Shown in pieces: positions 38,901-48,542 of a stretch of DNA of 64,000 bases (positions are counted from its first letter, which is position 1; each line of letters starts with the position of its first letter). A model generated the notes under the pieces. The model was not told where the DNA came from, searched no databases, and saw only the letters and a program-made list of their open reading frames with translations. Source of the stretch: Pseudomonas sp. FP198 (GTDB lineage: Bacteria; Pseudomonadota; Gammaproteobacteria; Pseudomonadales; Pseudomonadaceae); assembly GCF_030687895.1 (NCBI RefSeq), contig NZ_CP117452.1, positions 2,001,501-2,065,500 of the forward strand. Direction: 5' to 3'. A program made the translations under genes and the position numbers.

Positions 38901-41900
38901 TCAAGCAGTGGTCGGAGTGAGGCGCTCGAACAGCGCCTCCACGGTATTAAAACGCTCTTCCGGGCGTTCCATGGGCACCATGAACTTGAACATCGTGGCG
39001 CCTTCGAACTTGTAGCGTTTGGGCTGGCCCTGGATCAGCTTGATCAGCACCAGCGGATCGACCGGCGTCTGGGCTTCGAATTCGATGCGGCCGCCGTTGG
39101 GCCCGCCGTCGACTTTTTTGATGCCCAGTTGCTCGGCCTTGAGCTTGAGCAGCGTGGTGCGCACCAGGTTCTTGGTCGGCTCCGGCAACAGCCCGAAGCG
39201 GTCGATCATCTCCACCTGCAAGTCCTTGAGACCTTCCTCGTCGGTGGCCGAGGCGATGCGTTTGTAGAGGATCAGCCGCGCATGGACGTCCGGCAGATAG
39301 TCTTCCGGGATCAGCGCCGGCACCCGCAGGTTGATCTCCGGCCCGCCCCCCAGGGGCTGGTCGAGGTTCGGTTGCTCGCCCTTGCGAATCGACTTGACCG
39401 CGCGTTCGAGCATTTCCATGTACAGCGTGAAGCCGACGGCCTGGATCTGGCCGCTCTGGCCGTCGCCGAGCAATTCGCCGGCACCGCGGATTTCCAGGTC
39501 ATTGGTGGCCAGCACGAAGCCGGCGCCGAGGTCCTGGGTGTTGGCGATGGCCTCCAGGCGCTTTTCCGCGTCTGGGGTGATCTGCTGGCGCGGCGGCGTC
39601 AGCAGGTAGGCATAGGCCTGGTGGTGGCTACGGCCGACCCGGCCGCGCAACTGGTGCAACTGGGCCAGGCCGAACTTGTCGGCGCGCTCGATGATGATGG
39701 TGTTGGCGCTCGGCACGTCGATGCCGGTCTCGATGATAGTCGAGGCGATCAGCACGTTGAAACGCTTGTGATAGAAGTCGCTCATCACCTGTTCGAGTTC
39801 GCGCTCGCGCATCTGTCCGTGGCCGATGCCGATACGGGCTTCCGGCACCAGCTCGGCGAGGTCGGCGGCACATTTCTCGATGGTCTTCACGTCGTTGTGC
39901 AGGTAGTAGACCTGGCCGCCACGCAGCAACTCCCGCAGCAGCGCTTCCTTGACCGTGCTCTTGTTTTGCTCCATCACGAACGTACGCACCGACAGGCGGC
40001 GGGCCGGCGGCGTGGCGATGATCGACAGGTCACGCATGCCCGACACCGCCATGTTCAGCGTGCGCGGGATTGGCGTGGCCGTCAGGGTCAGGATGTCGAC
40101 TTCGCTGCGCAGGGCCTTGAGCTGTTCTTTCTGGCGCACGCCGAAACGGTGTTCTTCGTCGATGATCACCAGCCCGAGGCTTTTGAATTTCACGTCGTCC
40201 TGGAGCAATTTGTGCGTGCCGATGACGATGTCGATCTTGCCTTCGGCCAGGTCGGCCACGGCGGCATTCACTTCCTTGGTCGACTTGAAGCGGCTCATCA
40301 CTTCCACGGTCACTGGCCAGTCGGCGAAGCGGTCGCGGAAACTGTTGTAGTGCTGCTGGGCGAGGAGGGTGGTCGGCACCAGGATCGCCACCTGCTTGCC
40401 GCCATGCACGGCGATGAACGCGGCGCGCATCGCCACTTCGGTCTTGCCGAAGCCGACGTCGCCGCACACCAGCCGGTCCATCGGCTTGGGGGCGAGCATG
40501 TCGGCGCGCACGGCTTCGATGGTGGTCTGCTGGTCGACGGTTTCCTCGAACGGGAAGCCAGCGCTGAAGGTTTCGTAATCGGCTTTCGGATCGGCGAACG
40601 CGTAGCCTTCGCGCGCGGCGCGACGGGCGTAGATGTCAAGCAATTCGGCGGCCACGTCGCGCACCTGTTCGGCGGCCTTGCGCTTGGCTTTCTGCCAGGT
40701 TTCCGAGCCCAGGCGATGCAGCGGCGCCAGCGCATCGTCGCTGCCGGTGTAGCGGGCGATCAGGTGCAGGTTCGCCACCGGCACGTAGAGTTTGGCGCCC
40801 TCGGCGTATTCCAGAGTGAGGAATTCGGCGGCCTGGTTTTCGATCTCCAGTGTCGCCAGGCCCAGGTAGCGGCCCACGCCGTGGTCGATGTGCACCACCG
40901 GCGCGCCCTCGCGCAGCTCGGTGAGGTTCTTGATGACCGCGTCGTTGGCAGCGTCGGCGCGCTTCTCGCGACGGCGACGCTGCATCACCCGCTGGCCGAA
41001 CAACGGGCTCTCGGCGACCAGTGCCAGGGCGGGATCATCCAGGACCAGCCCGTCATTGAGCGGCGCGATGGTGATTGCCAGGCGCTCCTTGCCAGCGACG
41101 AAATCCGGCCAGCTGTCGACAGTCTTCGGTCGCAGCTTCAGGCGTTCGAGTAGCTCCAGCAATACTTCGCGACGGCCGGCGGACTCGGCGGTGAACAGCA
41201 CGCGGCCAGGGAATTGGTCGAGGAAACCGGCCAGGGCCGCCAACGGTTGCGTGGCCTTGGCTTCGATTGCCAGGTCCGGCAGCGGTCTGGCGGGGAAGCG
41301 TTCGCGACCGACGCCGGTTTCCACGTCCTGTTGGCTCGCCACCACGCGCGGCCAGCTCTTGAGGCGGGCGAAGCAGTCTTCAACCGGCAGGAACAACTCG
41401 GCGGGTGGCAATAGAGGACGGGACGGGTCGACACGCCGCTCTTCGTAGCGGTTGCGCACGTCATTCCAGAAGTTTTCCGCCGCTTGCTCGATGCCGGGCA
41501 GGGAAAACACCTGGGTGTCCTGGGGCAGGTAATCGAACAGGGTGGAGGTTTCTTCGAAGAACAGCGGCAGGTAATACTCGATACCGGCCGGGGTGATGCC
41601 GCTGCTCAGGTCCTGGAAGATCGGGCAGCGTCGGAAGTCCACGTCGAAGCGTTCGCGAAACCGCGCCTTGAAACGCGTCACCGCGTCTTTCTGCAGGGGG
41701 AATTCCTTGGCCGGCAACAGGCGGATCGACTGCACTTTGTCGATGGAGCGCTGGTTTTCCGGATCAAAGGTGCGCAAGGTCTCGATCTCGTCATCGAACA
41801 GGTCGATGCGATAGGGCAATTTGCTGCCCATCGGGAACAGGTCGATCAACGCGCCGCGGACCGTGAACTCGCCGTGTTCGTACACGGTATCGACGTAGCG

Positions 41901-42350
41901 ATAGCCGCTGGCCTCAAGCCGGGTGCGCATTTGCTCGACGTCGAGCTTCTGGCCGATGTCCAGCACCAGGCTGCTGCCCAGCAGGAATTGGGTCGGCGCC
42001 AGGCGATGTAGGGCTGTGGTAATCGGCACTACCAAAACGCCATGACTGAGCTCCGGCAGCCGGTAAAGGCTGGCGATGCGCTGGGAAATGATGTCCTGGT
42101 GCGGCGAAAAAAGGTCGTAGGGCAGGGTTTCCCAGTCCGGGAAATGCAGCACTGGCAAATCCGGGGCGAAGAAAGCCAACTCCTGTTCCAGCCGTTCAGC
42201 GCTTTGGCTGTCGGCGGTCAATAGCAGGGTAAAGCGCTTTGCAGCGCTGGCAGCCTCGGCGATAGCCAGGCTCAGGGCGGCACCGGGCAGGTTGCCCCAG
42301 TGCTGTTTACCTGCCGCGGCAGGGAGAAGCGGAAGACGCAGAACGGGCAC
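38901..42350 (-). CDS. mfd: Transcription-repair coupling factor Mfd
   Basis: Removes RNA polymerase stalled at lesions and recruits UvrA. 1149 residues: UvrB-like N-terminal domains, the RNA-polymerase interaction domain, and a RecG-like helicase core with Walker A GDVGFGKTEVAMRAAF and DEEHRFG, then the TRCF C-terminal module. The start is the GTG giving MPVLRLPLLP, which matches the standard pseudomonad N-terminus and has GGAG upstream; an open frame continues antisense to gap but is not coding. First gene of the mfd-csiV-SNF2 operon. Confidence 0.97.
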   Translation of the reverse strand: MPVLRLPLLPAAAGKQHWGNLPGAALSLAIAEAASAAKRFTLLLTADSQSAERLEQELAFFAPDLPVLHFPDWETLPYDLFSPHQDIISQRIASLYRLPELSHGVLVVPITTALHRLAPTQFLLGSSLVLDIGQKLDVEQMRTRLEASGYRYVDTVYEHGEFTVRGALIDLFPMGSKLPYRIDLFDDEIETLRTFDPENQRSIDKVQSIRLLPAKEFPLQKDAVTRFKARFRERFDVDFRRCPIFQDLSSGITPAGIEYYLPLFFEETSTLFDYLPQDTQVFSLPGIEQAAENFWNDVRNRYEERRVDPSRPLLPPAELFLPVEDCFARLKSWPRVVASQQDVETGVGRERFPARPLPDLAIEAKATQPLAALAGFLDQFPGRVLFTAESAGRREVLLELLERLKLRPKTVDSWPDFVAGKERLAITIAPLNDGLVLDDPALALVAESPLFGQRVMQRRRREKRADAANDAVIKNLTELREGAPVVHIDHGVGRYLGLATLEIENQAAEFLTLEYAEGAKLYVPVANLHLIARYTGSDDALAPLHRLGSETWQKAKRKAAEQVRDVAAELLDIYARRAAREGYAFADPKADYETFSAGFPFEETVDQQTTIEAVRADMLAPKPMDRLVCGDVGFGKTEVAMRAAFIAVHGGKQVAILVPTTLLAQQHYNSFRDRFADWPVTVEVMSRFKSTKEVNAAVADLAEGKIDIVIGTHKLLQDDVKFKSLGLVIIDEEHRFGVRQKEQLKALRSEVDILTLTATPIPRTLNMAVSGMRDLSIIATPPARRLSVRTFVMEQNKSTVKEALLRELLRGGQVYYLHNDVKTIEKCAADLAELVPEARIGIGHGQMRERELEQVMSDFYHKRFNVLIASTIIETGIDVPSANTIIIERADKFGLAQLHQLRGRVGRSHHQAYAYLLTPPRQQITPDAEKRLEAIANTQDLGAGFVLATNDLEIRGAGELLGDGQSGQIQAVGFTLYMEMLERAVKSIRKGEQPNLDQPLGGGPEINLRVPALIPEDYLPDVHARLILYKRIASATDEEGLKDLQVEMIDRFGLLPEPTKNLVRTTLLKLKAEQLGIKKVDGGPNGGRIEFEAQTPVDPLVLIKLIQGQPKRYKFEGATMFKFMVPMERPEERFNTVEALFERLTPTTA

Positions 42351-42533
42351 GGAAGGTTGAGCTCCAGCGTTGCGACAAAGTCGACAATTGTAGCGGGGGA
42401 AGGGGGCTTCTGTCAGTCGCGGACTATGCTGCAGGAACGCAAAACCACGGCGCGACGGGCGCGCATTGCTCCGCCGATGACTCGGCGGCATAATGTAGCC
42501 CCTTTTTTCAGCCCCTACATGTGGAAGGTTACC

Positions 42534-43982
42534 GTGACTCAGAAGCCCGACCAGTGTCTTGGTGAATGGATTGATCGTGAAGCACTCGCAGAAGCGATGA
42601 TCCCTCTCATCGGTCAGCTCTACCGCAATAACAACGTGGTGAGCTCGATCTATGGCCGCAGCCTGATCAACCAGTCTGTCATCGCGATCCTCAAGGCCCA
42701 CCGCTTTGCTCGCCACCGTTCTTCCGACGACAGCGAACTCTCCGTCCACGAAACATTCCCCCTGCTCAAGGCGATGAGCGAGCTCAAGCTCGGCGCGGCC
42801 TCGGTGGACCTGGGCAAGCTGGCGTTCAAATTCCGTAACGAAGCCAATGGCCGTAGCGCCGAACAGTTCGTGCGCGAAGAAATGGCTGACGTGGTTGGTC
42901 AGCAGAACGCTTCGGCTCGTAAAGGTACCGACGTGGTCCTGTACGGCTTCGGTCGTATCGGCCGTCTGCTGGCGCGTATCCTGATCGAGAAAACCGGTGG
43001 TGGCGACGGCCTGCGCCTGCGCGCCATCGTCGTGCGCAAGGGCGCCGAGAACGACCTGACCAAGCGTGCCAGCCTGCTGCGCCGCGATTCGGTGCATGGT
43101 TCCTTCAACGGCACCATCACCATCGACGAAGAAAACAACACCATCACCGCCAACGGTAACCTGATCCAGGTGATCTACGCGAAGAACCCGACCGAGGTGG
43201 ATTACACCCAGTACGGCATCAAGGACGCCCTGCTGGTGGATAACACCGGTGTATGGCGTGACGCCGACGGCCTGGGCCAGCACCTGGCCTGCCCGGGTAT
43301 CGACCGCGTTGTCCTGACTGCACCTGGCAAGGGCAAGCTGAAGAACATCGTTCACGGTATCAACCACACCGAAATCACCGCTGACGACAAGATCATCTCC
43401 GCCGCTTCCTGCACCACCAACGCCATCGTGCCGGTGCTCAAAGCCGTGAATGACAAGTTCGGCATCATCAACGGTCACGTCGAAACCGTTCACTCGTACA
43501 CCAACGACCAGAACCTGATCGACAACTTCCACAAGGGCGATCGCCGTGGCCGTAGCGCCGCGTTGAACATGGTCATCACCGAAACCGGTGCCGCCACTGC
43601 TGCTGCCAAGGCCTTGCCTGAGCTCGCTGGCAAACTGACCGGCAACGCCATTCGGGTGCCGACGCCGAACGTGTCGATGGCCATTCTCAACCTGAACCTT
43701 GAGAAAGCCGCCACTCGTGAAGAGATGAACGAGTACCTGCGCTACATGGCGCTGCACTCCGACCTGCACAAGCAGATCGACTTCGTCAACTCGCAGGAAG
43801 TGGTGTCCACTGACTTCGTCGGTTCGCGCCACGCTGGCGTTGTCGATGCCGAAGCGACCATCGTCCAGGACAATCGTGTCGTCCTGTACGTCTGGTATGA
43901 CAACGAGTTCGGCTACAGCTGCCAGGTAGTTCGCGTAATGGAAGACATGGCTGATGTGAATCCGCCTGCGTTTCCGCGCTAA
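42534..43982 (+). CDS. gap: Glyceraldehyde-3-phosphate dehydrogenase, GapB type with N-terminal extension
   Basis: Oxidises/reduces glyceraldehyde-3-phosphate with NAD(P). 482 residues, well above the ~335 of classical Gap: about 130 residues precede the Rossmann motif GFGRIGRLLAR. The catalytic Cys293 is in SAASCTTNAIVPV, with the SYTNDQN and NEFGYSCQVV motifs intact. The start is the GTG giving MTQKPDQCLGEW with GGAAGG upstream; an ATG five codons earlier is possible. This extended class is common in pseudomonads, where it is suggested to act in gluconeogenesis. Divergent from mfd. Confidence 0.94.
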   Translation: MTQKPDQCLGEWIDREALAEAMIPLIGQLYRNNNVVSSIYGRSLINQSVIAILKAHRFARHRSSDDSELSVHETFPLLKAMSELKLGAASVDLGKLAFKFRNEANGRSAEQFVREEMADVVGQQNASARKGTDVVLYGFGRIGRLLARILIEKTGGGDGLRLRAIVVRKGAENDLTKRASLLRRDSVHGSFNGTITIDEENNTITANGNLIQVIYAKNPTEVDYTQYGIKDALLVDNTGVWRDADGLGQHLACPGIDRVVLTAPGKGKLKNIVHGINHTEITADDKIISAASCTTNAIVPVLKAVNDKFGIINGHVETVHSYTNDQNLIDNFHKGDRRGRSAALNMVITETGAATAAAKALPELAGKLTGNAIRVPTPNVSMAILNLNLEKAATREEMNEYLRYMALHSDLHKQIDFVNSQEVVSTDFVGSRHAGVVDAEATIVQDNRVVLYVWYDNEFGYSCQVVRVMEDMADVNPPAFPR

Positions 43983-44008
43983 GTAAGCATTAGCTGCTGG
44001 TAAAAAAA

Positions 44009-44036
44009 ACGCCCCGACTTGTCGGGGCGTTTTTTT
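44009..44036 (+). terminator. gap intrinsic terminator
   Basis: Stem ACGCCCCGAC / GTCGGGGCGT with a two-base loop, A run before and T7 after; 27 bases past the stop. Confidence 0.93.
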
Positions 44037-44068
44037 GTCTGGGTTTATGTCGTTTGGGAGTGCCTCTC

Positions 44069-45370
44069 TCAGGCGCCGCCGCCGACGACTGAGGCCTGCG
44101 CCGTGCGCAGCTCATGGCGATTACCCTTGAACAGTACCAACGTCGCAATCAACCCCAGCACCGCCGCGCCACTGAGCCAGATTCCCGGCGCGGCTTTGTT
44201 ATCCAGCACATGGATCAGATAGGTACAGGCCGCCGGCGTGAACCCGCCAAACGTTGCCGTCGCCAGGCTATAGGCCAGGGAAAAGCCGGTAGTACGTACT
44301 TCAATCGGCATGATTTCCGTCAGGGCGACCACCATGGCGCCGTTGTACGATCCATACAGGAACGACAACCACAGCTCGACGATCAGTAAATGGCTGAAGC
44401 TGGGGTTCGCCACCAGCCAGGATAGCGCCGGGTAGGCGGTCAGGATCGCCAGGATTGTCGCAGCCAGCAGCAGGGGTTTGCGCCCGATCTTGTCGGAAAG
44501 CGCGCCCATGACCGGTAGCCAGAAGAAGTTCGACAAGCCGATACACACCGTGACCAGCAGCGCATCCAGGTCAGACAGGTTGAGCTCGGCCTTGCCAAAT
44601 GTCGGCGTGTAGGCCGTGATCAGGTAGAACGACACCGTGGTCATCACCACCAGTGCCATGCCGGCCAGGACAATGCCGAAGTTCTGGCCAATGGAGCGGA
44701 CGATTTCCGACAGGGTAGGGCGGTGTTTTCTCGCCTGGAATTCCGGCGTTTCTTCCAGCGAGCGGCGAATTACAAAAATGACCGGCACGATCAGGCAACC
44801 GATCAGGAACGGCACCCGCCAGCCCCATTCGCCCATTTCCTGCGGGCTCAGCCAGTGATTGAGGCCAACCCCCAGCAGACCGGCGAAGACCACGGCGGCC
44901 TGTTGGCTGGCGGACTGCCAACTGACAAAAAAGCCCTTGCGCCCCGGCGTAGAGATTTCCGCCAGGTACACCGAGACCCCACCGAGTTCTACGCCTGCGG
45001 AAAAGCCCTGCAGCAATCGGCCCAGCAATACCAGCAGCGGTGCCGCCACGCCCAACGTGGCGTAACCCGGTACACAGGCGATCAGCACCGTGCCGGCGGC
45101 CATCATCGCGAGCGTGATGATCAGGCCTTTGCGCCGGCCGTGACGGTCGATGTAGGCGCCAAGGAAGATCGCGCCCAGCGGACGCATCAGGAACCCGGCG
45201 CCGAATGTCGCCAGGGACAGCATCAGCGAGGCGAAGGCACTGTCGGTCGGGAAGAATGTCTTGGCGATGGCTGTGGCGTAGAAGCCATAGACCATGAAGT
45301 CGAACATCTCCAGGAAGTTGCCGCTGACAACGCGAAAAATCGCCTTGCCGTTGCTCGTGTTGGAAGGCAT
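44069..45370 (-). CDS. MFS transporter of the citrate/tricarballylate:H+ symporter type
   Basis: 433-residue inner-membrane carrier with twelve predicted helices and cytoplasmic motif A-like loop [10 protein letters not shown]. The N-terminal [24 protein letters not shown] and the middle EETPEF(Q/L)AR segment are characteristic of the metabolite:H+ symporter subfamily that includes CitA and TcuC. The exact substrate (citrate, tricarballylate or a related acid) is not determined. It is the only transporter between gap and apbE; in P. aeruginosa the nqr operon lies in this interval. Confidence 0.86.
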   Translation of the reverse strand: MPSNTSNGKAIFRVVSGNFLEMFDFMVYGFYATAIAKTFFPTDSAFASLMLSLATFGAGFLMRPLGAIFLGAYIDRHGRRKGLIITLAMMAAGTVLIACVPGYATLGVAAPLLVLLGRLLQGFSAGVELGGVSVYLAEISTPGRKGFFVSWQSASQQAAVVFAGLLGVGLNHWLSPQEMGEWGWRVPFLIGCLIVPVIFVIRRSLEETPEFQARKHRPTLSEIVRSIGQNFGIVLAGMALVVMTTVSFYLITAYTPTFGKAELNLSDLDALLVTVCIGLSNFFWLPVMGALSDKIGRKPLLLAATILAILTAYPALSWLVANPSFSHLLIVELWLSFLYGSYNGAMVVALTEIMPIEVRTTGFSLAYSLATATFGGFTPAACTYLIHVLDNKAAPGIWLSGAAVLGLIATLVLFKGNRHELRTAQASVVGGGA

Positions 45371-45481
45371 GTGTAGGACTCACTCTGGCAATCTTGTATG
45401 AAAGCGCTGCAATCCCACAGGGGTTTTTTGCATGCGCTGTAGCCCATAATGGCCGGCGTGGTTTTGTGGGGAGATGAAGAT

Positions 45482-46498
45482 TTGTTAACTGGACGATGGA
45501 TTGGGCTTGTGATGCTGGCCGGCGTTGTGTCCGGCTGCGGCCGGGGCGATACCCTGGAACGCTTCGATGGCCCGACCATGGGCAGCCGTTATTCCGTCCA
45601 GTACGTCAGGCATGCCGCCACGCCCGGTCCGAACGTGGTGCAGACCGAGGTGGGAAAAATTCTCGCTGAAGTGGATCGGCTTTTTTCCACCTATCGCAGC
45701 GATTCGGACATCGAGCGCTTCAATGCCCTGCCTGCCGGCAGTTGCCTGGCCATGCCGGGACCGGTGCTTGAACTTGTCCGGGTGGGTGAGCAGTTATCTT
45801 CGCAAAGCCATGGCGCGTTCGATCTGACGGTGGAGCCTTTGCTGAACCTGTGGGGCTTCGGCCCGCAATCCCGGCGAGAGGCGGTGCCCAGCGCCGAGGC
45901 CCTGGCCCTGGCGCGACGACAGGTTGGCCATGGCTACTTGCGGATCGAAGGCGAGCGGTTATGCAAGGACGCCGCGGTGGAAGTCGATTTCAACAGCATC
46001 GCGGCCGGTTATGCCGTCGATCGCATCGCCGCGAGGCTCCAGGCGCTGGGCATCGACAGCTACCTGGTCGAGGCGACCGGTGAACTCAAGGCCGTCGGGC
46101 ACAAGCCGGATGGATCGGCCTGGCGCATCGCCCTGGAAGAGCCTCGGAACGATCGGCAAATGGCTGAGCGTGTCATCGAGGTCAACGGCTACGGGGTTTC
46201 GACGTCGGGCGACTATCGTAAATATTTCGAGCAGGGCGGCAAGCGTTACTCCCACACCTTTGATGCGCGCACCGGGGCGCCGGTCCTACACAACCTGGCG
46301 TCAGTCACGGTAATTCATCCTTCGGCGATGTTGGCCGATGGACTATCGACGCTGTTGCTGATTCTCGGTCCCGAAGAGGGTTGGGACTATGCTCAGGAGC
46401 ACGGCATCGGAGTATTTTTTGTGCTGCGCGATGGGGAGCGTTTTGTCGTACGCACAAACGATGGGTTTGAACGGATGGTCGGCGGAAAAACCCAATAG
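45482..46498 (+). CDS. apbE: FAD:protein FMN transferase ApbE (lipoprotein)
   Basis: Attaches FMN covalently to Thr/Ser of acceptor flavoproteins such as NqrB, NqrC, RnfG and RnfD, in the periplasm. 338 residues from the TTG start chosen because GGGGAG sits at the right distance; an earlier ATG (45449) would lengthen the signal peptide. The lipobox VVSG-C places the lipidated Cys at residue 19. Family motifs include GPTMGS near the N-terminus and the FDARTGAPV and HLASV-like C-terminal block. No acceptor gene is nearby. Confidence 0.9.
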   Translation: MLTGRWIGLVMLAGVVSGCGRGDTLERFDGPTMGSRYSVQYVRHAATPGPNVVQTEVGKILAEVDRLFSTYRSDSDIERFNALPAGSCLAMPGPVLELVRVGEQLSSQSHGAFDLTVEPLLNLWGFGPQSRREAVPSAEALALARRQVGHGYLRIEGERLCKDAAVEVDFNSIAAGYAVDRIAARLQALGIDSYLVEATGELKAVGHKPDGSAWRIALEEPRNDRQMAERVIEVNGYGVSTSGDYRKYFEQGGKRYSHTFDARTGAPVLHNLASVTVIHPSAMLADGLSTLLLILGPEEGWDYAQEHGIGVFFVLRDGERFVVRTNDGFERMVGGKTQ

Positions 46499-46517
46499 AT
46501 CGTCCAGCAATGAATCC

Positions 46518-46604
46518 GTGGCGAGGGAGCTTGCTCCCGCTTGAGTGCGAAGCGCTCACAAAAGGGCCGCTGCGCAGCCCAGCGGGAGCAAGCTCCCTCG
46601 CCAC
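46518..46604. repeat. REP pair, GTGGCGAGGGAGC family, inverted
   Basis: GTGGCGAGGGAGCTTGCTCC and its inverted counterpart GGAGCAAGCTCCCTCGCCAC flanking a spacer with AGCGCT-type palindromes. Confidence 0.92.
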
Positions 46605-46677
46605 GATGATGCAGGCGAACTTGATTGAGCGGTGACAGCGTCATGAAAGCCCACCTGTGGCGAAATAGCGCAGGCAG

Positions 46678-46943
46678 AGGGGGCGTTCTCAATTAGTTTC
46701 CCCACCGCGCCGGGTCTGCTGTTGTGCAGGGCAAGGCGCGAGAAGCGCGGTTTGGTCATTCCAAATAAGCTTCGAGCAACGCAGCCCTGCACAACAGCAG
46801 GCCCGGCCCTCCGGGTTGCGCCTTAAAGCGGGCCATGCTGCGTTGCAGGCCTTGGAAAGGGAATACCATTCCCAGCGGCCTGCGCCTTGCCTGGCCCGCT
46901 TTAAGGCACAACGAGGTGGGGAAACTAATTGAGAACGCCCCCT
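46678..46943. mobile_element. MITE-like 266-bp palindromic element with 29-bp perfect terminal inverted repeats
   Basis: Begins AGGGGGCGTTCTCAATTAGT and ends in its reverse complement; the ends 46678-46706 and 46915-46943 are perfect inverted repeats of 29 bases. Inside are further nested inverted repeats (a TGCTGTTGTGCAGGGC arm at about 46716-46731 matched near 46785-46800, and a long GCCTTAAAGCGGGCC arm matched near 46890-46911). No coding sequence is credible in it. It lies in the apbE-sthA gap next to a REP pair. Size, structure and lack of genes fit a miniature transposable element; no partner transposase is in the window. Confidence 0.82.
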
Positions 46944-47105
46944 AGCCTACGACGCGACCAAGGGGTAATGTGCGCGGCGTTGACGCTTCTATAGACTGTG
47001 GCCGGGCGCGTGAACCGGTCCCAAATTGTTCCTTCATGCCGCCGGCCGGCATGATTTAGCCGTCGGTGCCAACTGTGGCATCGCGGCCTGTTCTGAGGAG
47101 TACGC

Positions 47106-48500
47106 ATGGCTGTCTACAACTACGACGTGGTGGTACTGGGTTCCGGCCCGGCGGGGGAAGGTGCGGCAATGAACGCCGCCAAGGCAGGGCGCAAGGTGGC
47201 GATGGTCGACAGCCGTCGGCAGGTTGGCGGCAACTGCACCCACTTGGGTACCATCCCGTCCAAGGCCTTGCGTCACTCGGTCCGGCAGATCATGCAGTTC
47301 AACACTAACCCGATGTTCCGGGCGATCGGCGAGCCGCGCTGGTTCTCCTTCCCGGACGTGCTCAAGAGCGCCGAGAAGGTGATTTCCAAGCAAGTGGCCT
47401 CGCGTACCGGCTACTACGCCCGCAACCGTGTGGACGTGTTCTTCGGCACCGGCAGCTTTGCCGACGAGCAAACGGTCGAAGTGGTCTGCGGCAATGGCGT
47501 AGTCGAGAAACTGGTGGCCAAGCACATCATCATCGCCACTGGCTCGCGTCCGTATCGCCCGGCGGACATCGATTTCAACCACGCACGTATCTACGATAGC
47601 GACACGATCCTGAGCCTGGGGCATACCCCGCGCAAACTTATCGTCTACGGTGCCGGCGTGATCGGTTGCGAATACGCCTCGATCTTCAGCGGCCTGGGCG
47701 TGCTGGTGGAACTGGTGGACAACCGTGGCCAGTTGCTGAGCTTCCTGGACTCGGAAATTTCCCAGGCTCTGAGCTACCACTTCAGCAACAACAACATCAC
47801 CGTGCGCCACAACGAGGATTACGAACGCGTCGAAGGCGTGGACAACGGCGTGATCCTGCACCTCAAGTCCGGTAAGAAGATCAAGGCCGACGCCTTGCTC
47901 TGGTGCAACGGCCGCACCGGCAACACCGACACCCTGGGCCTGGAAAACATCGGCGTGAAGGTCAACAGCCGCGGCCAGATCGAAGTCGACGAGAACTACC
48001 GCACCTGCGTGCCGAACATCTACGGCGCCGGCGACGTGATCGGCTGGCCGAGCCTGGCCAGTGCCGCTCACGACCAGGGTCGTTCGGCCGCCGGCAGCAT
48101 TGTCGACAACGGCAGCTGGCGTTTCGTCAATGACGTGCCGACCGGCATTTACACGATTCCGGAGATCAGCTCGATCGGCAAGAACGAGCAGGAGCTGACC
48201 CAGGCCAAGGTGCCTTACGAGGTCGGCAAGGCCTTCTTCAAGAGCATGGCGCGGGCGCAGATCGCCGGCGAGCCGCAAGGCATGCTGAAAATCCTGTTCC
48301 ACCGCGAGACCCTGGAAGTGCTGGGCGTGCACTGCTTCGGCTACCAGGCCTCGGAAATCGTCCACATCGGCCAGGCGATCATGAACCAGCCGGGCGAGCT
48401 GAACACGTTGAAGTACTTCGTCAACACCACGTTCAACTACCCGACCATGGCCGAAGCCTATCGGGTAGCAGCCTACGACGGGCTCAACCGGCTTTTTTGA
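47106..48500 (+). CDS. sthA: Soluble pyridine nucleotide transhydrogenase
   Basis: Cytosolic FAD enzyme that moves hydride between NADPH and NAD+, balancing the two pools. 464 residues, typical of SthA. N-terminal FAD motif [14 protein letters not shown], the family-distinct [15 protein letters not shown] (only one Cys, so no redox disulfide as in other members of the superfamily), and second nucleotide motif [19 protein letters not shown] precedes the ATG. It is separated from apbE by the REP and MITE elements. Confidence 0.97.
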   Translation: MAVYNYDVVVLGSGPAGEGAAMNAAKAGRKVAMVDSRRQVGGNCTHLGTIPSKALRHSVRQIMQFNTNPMFRAIGEPRWFSFPDVLKSAEKVISKQVASRTGYYARNRVDVFFGTGSFADEQTVEVVCGNGVVEKLVAKHIIIATGSRPYRPADIDFNHARIYDSDTILSLGHTPRKLIVYGAGVIGCEYASIFSGLGVLVELVDNRGQLLSFLDSEISQALSYHFSNNNITVRHNEDYERVEGVDNGVILHLKSGKKIKADALLWCNGRTGNTDTLGLENIGVKVNSRGQIEVDENYRTCVPNIYGAGDVIGWPSLASAAHDQGRSAAGSIVDNGSWRFVNDVPTGIYTIPEISSIGKNEQELTQAKVPYEVGKAFFKSMARAQIAGEPQGMLKILFHRETLEVLGVHCFGYQASEIVHIGQAIMNQPGELNTLKYFVNTTFNYPTMAEAYRVAAYDGLNRLF

Positions 48501-48542
48501 GCGGCTCCGGCCGGTGGCCTGAGCCGGCCGGGGAGACCGATT

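Noticed and set aside
42351..43832. Upstream in-frame extension of mfd into the gap gene
   Set aside because: The normal Mfd N-terminus starts at 42350; the extension is antisense to gap and has no Mfd-like sequence.
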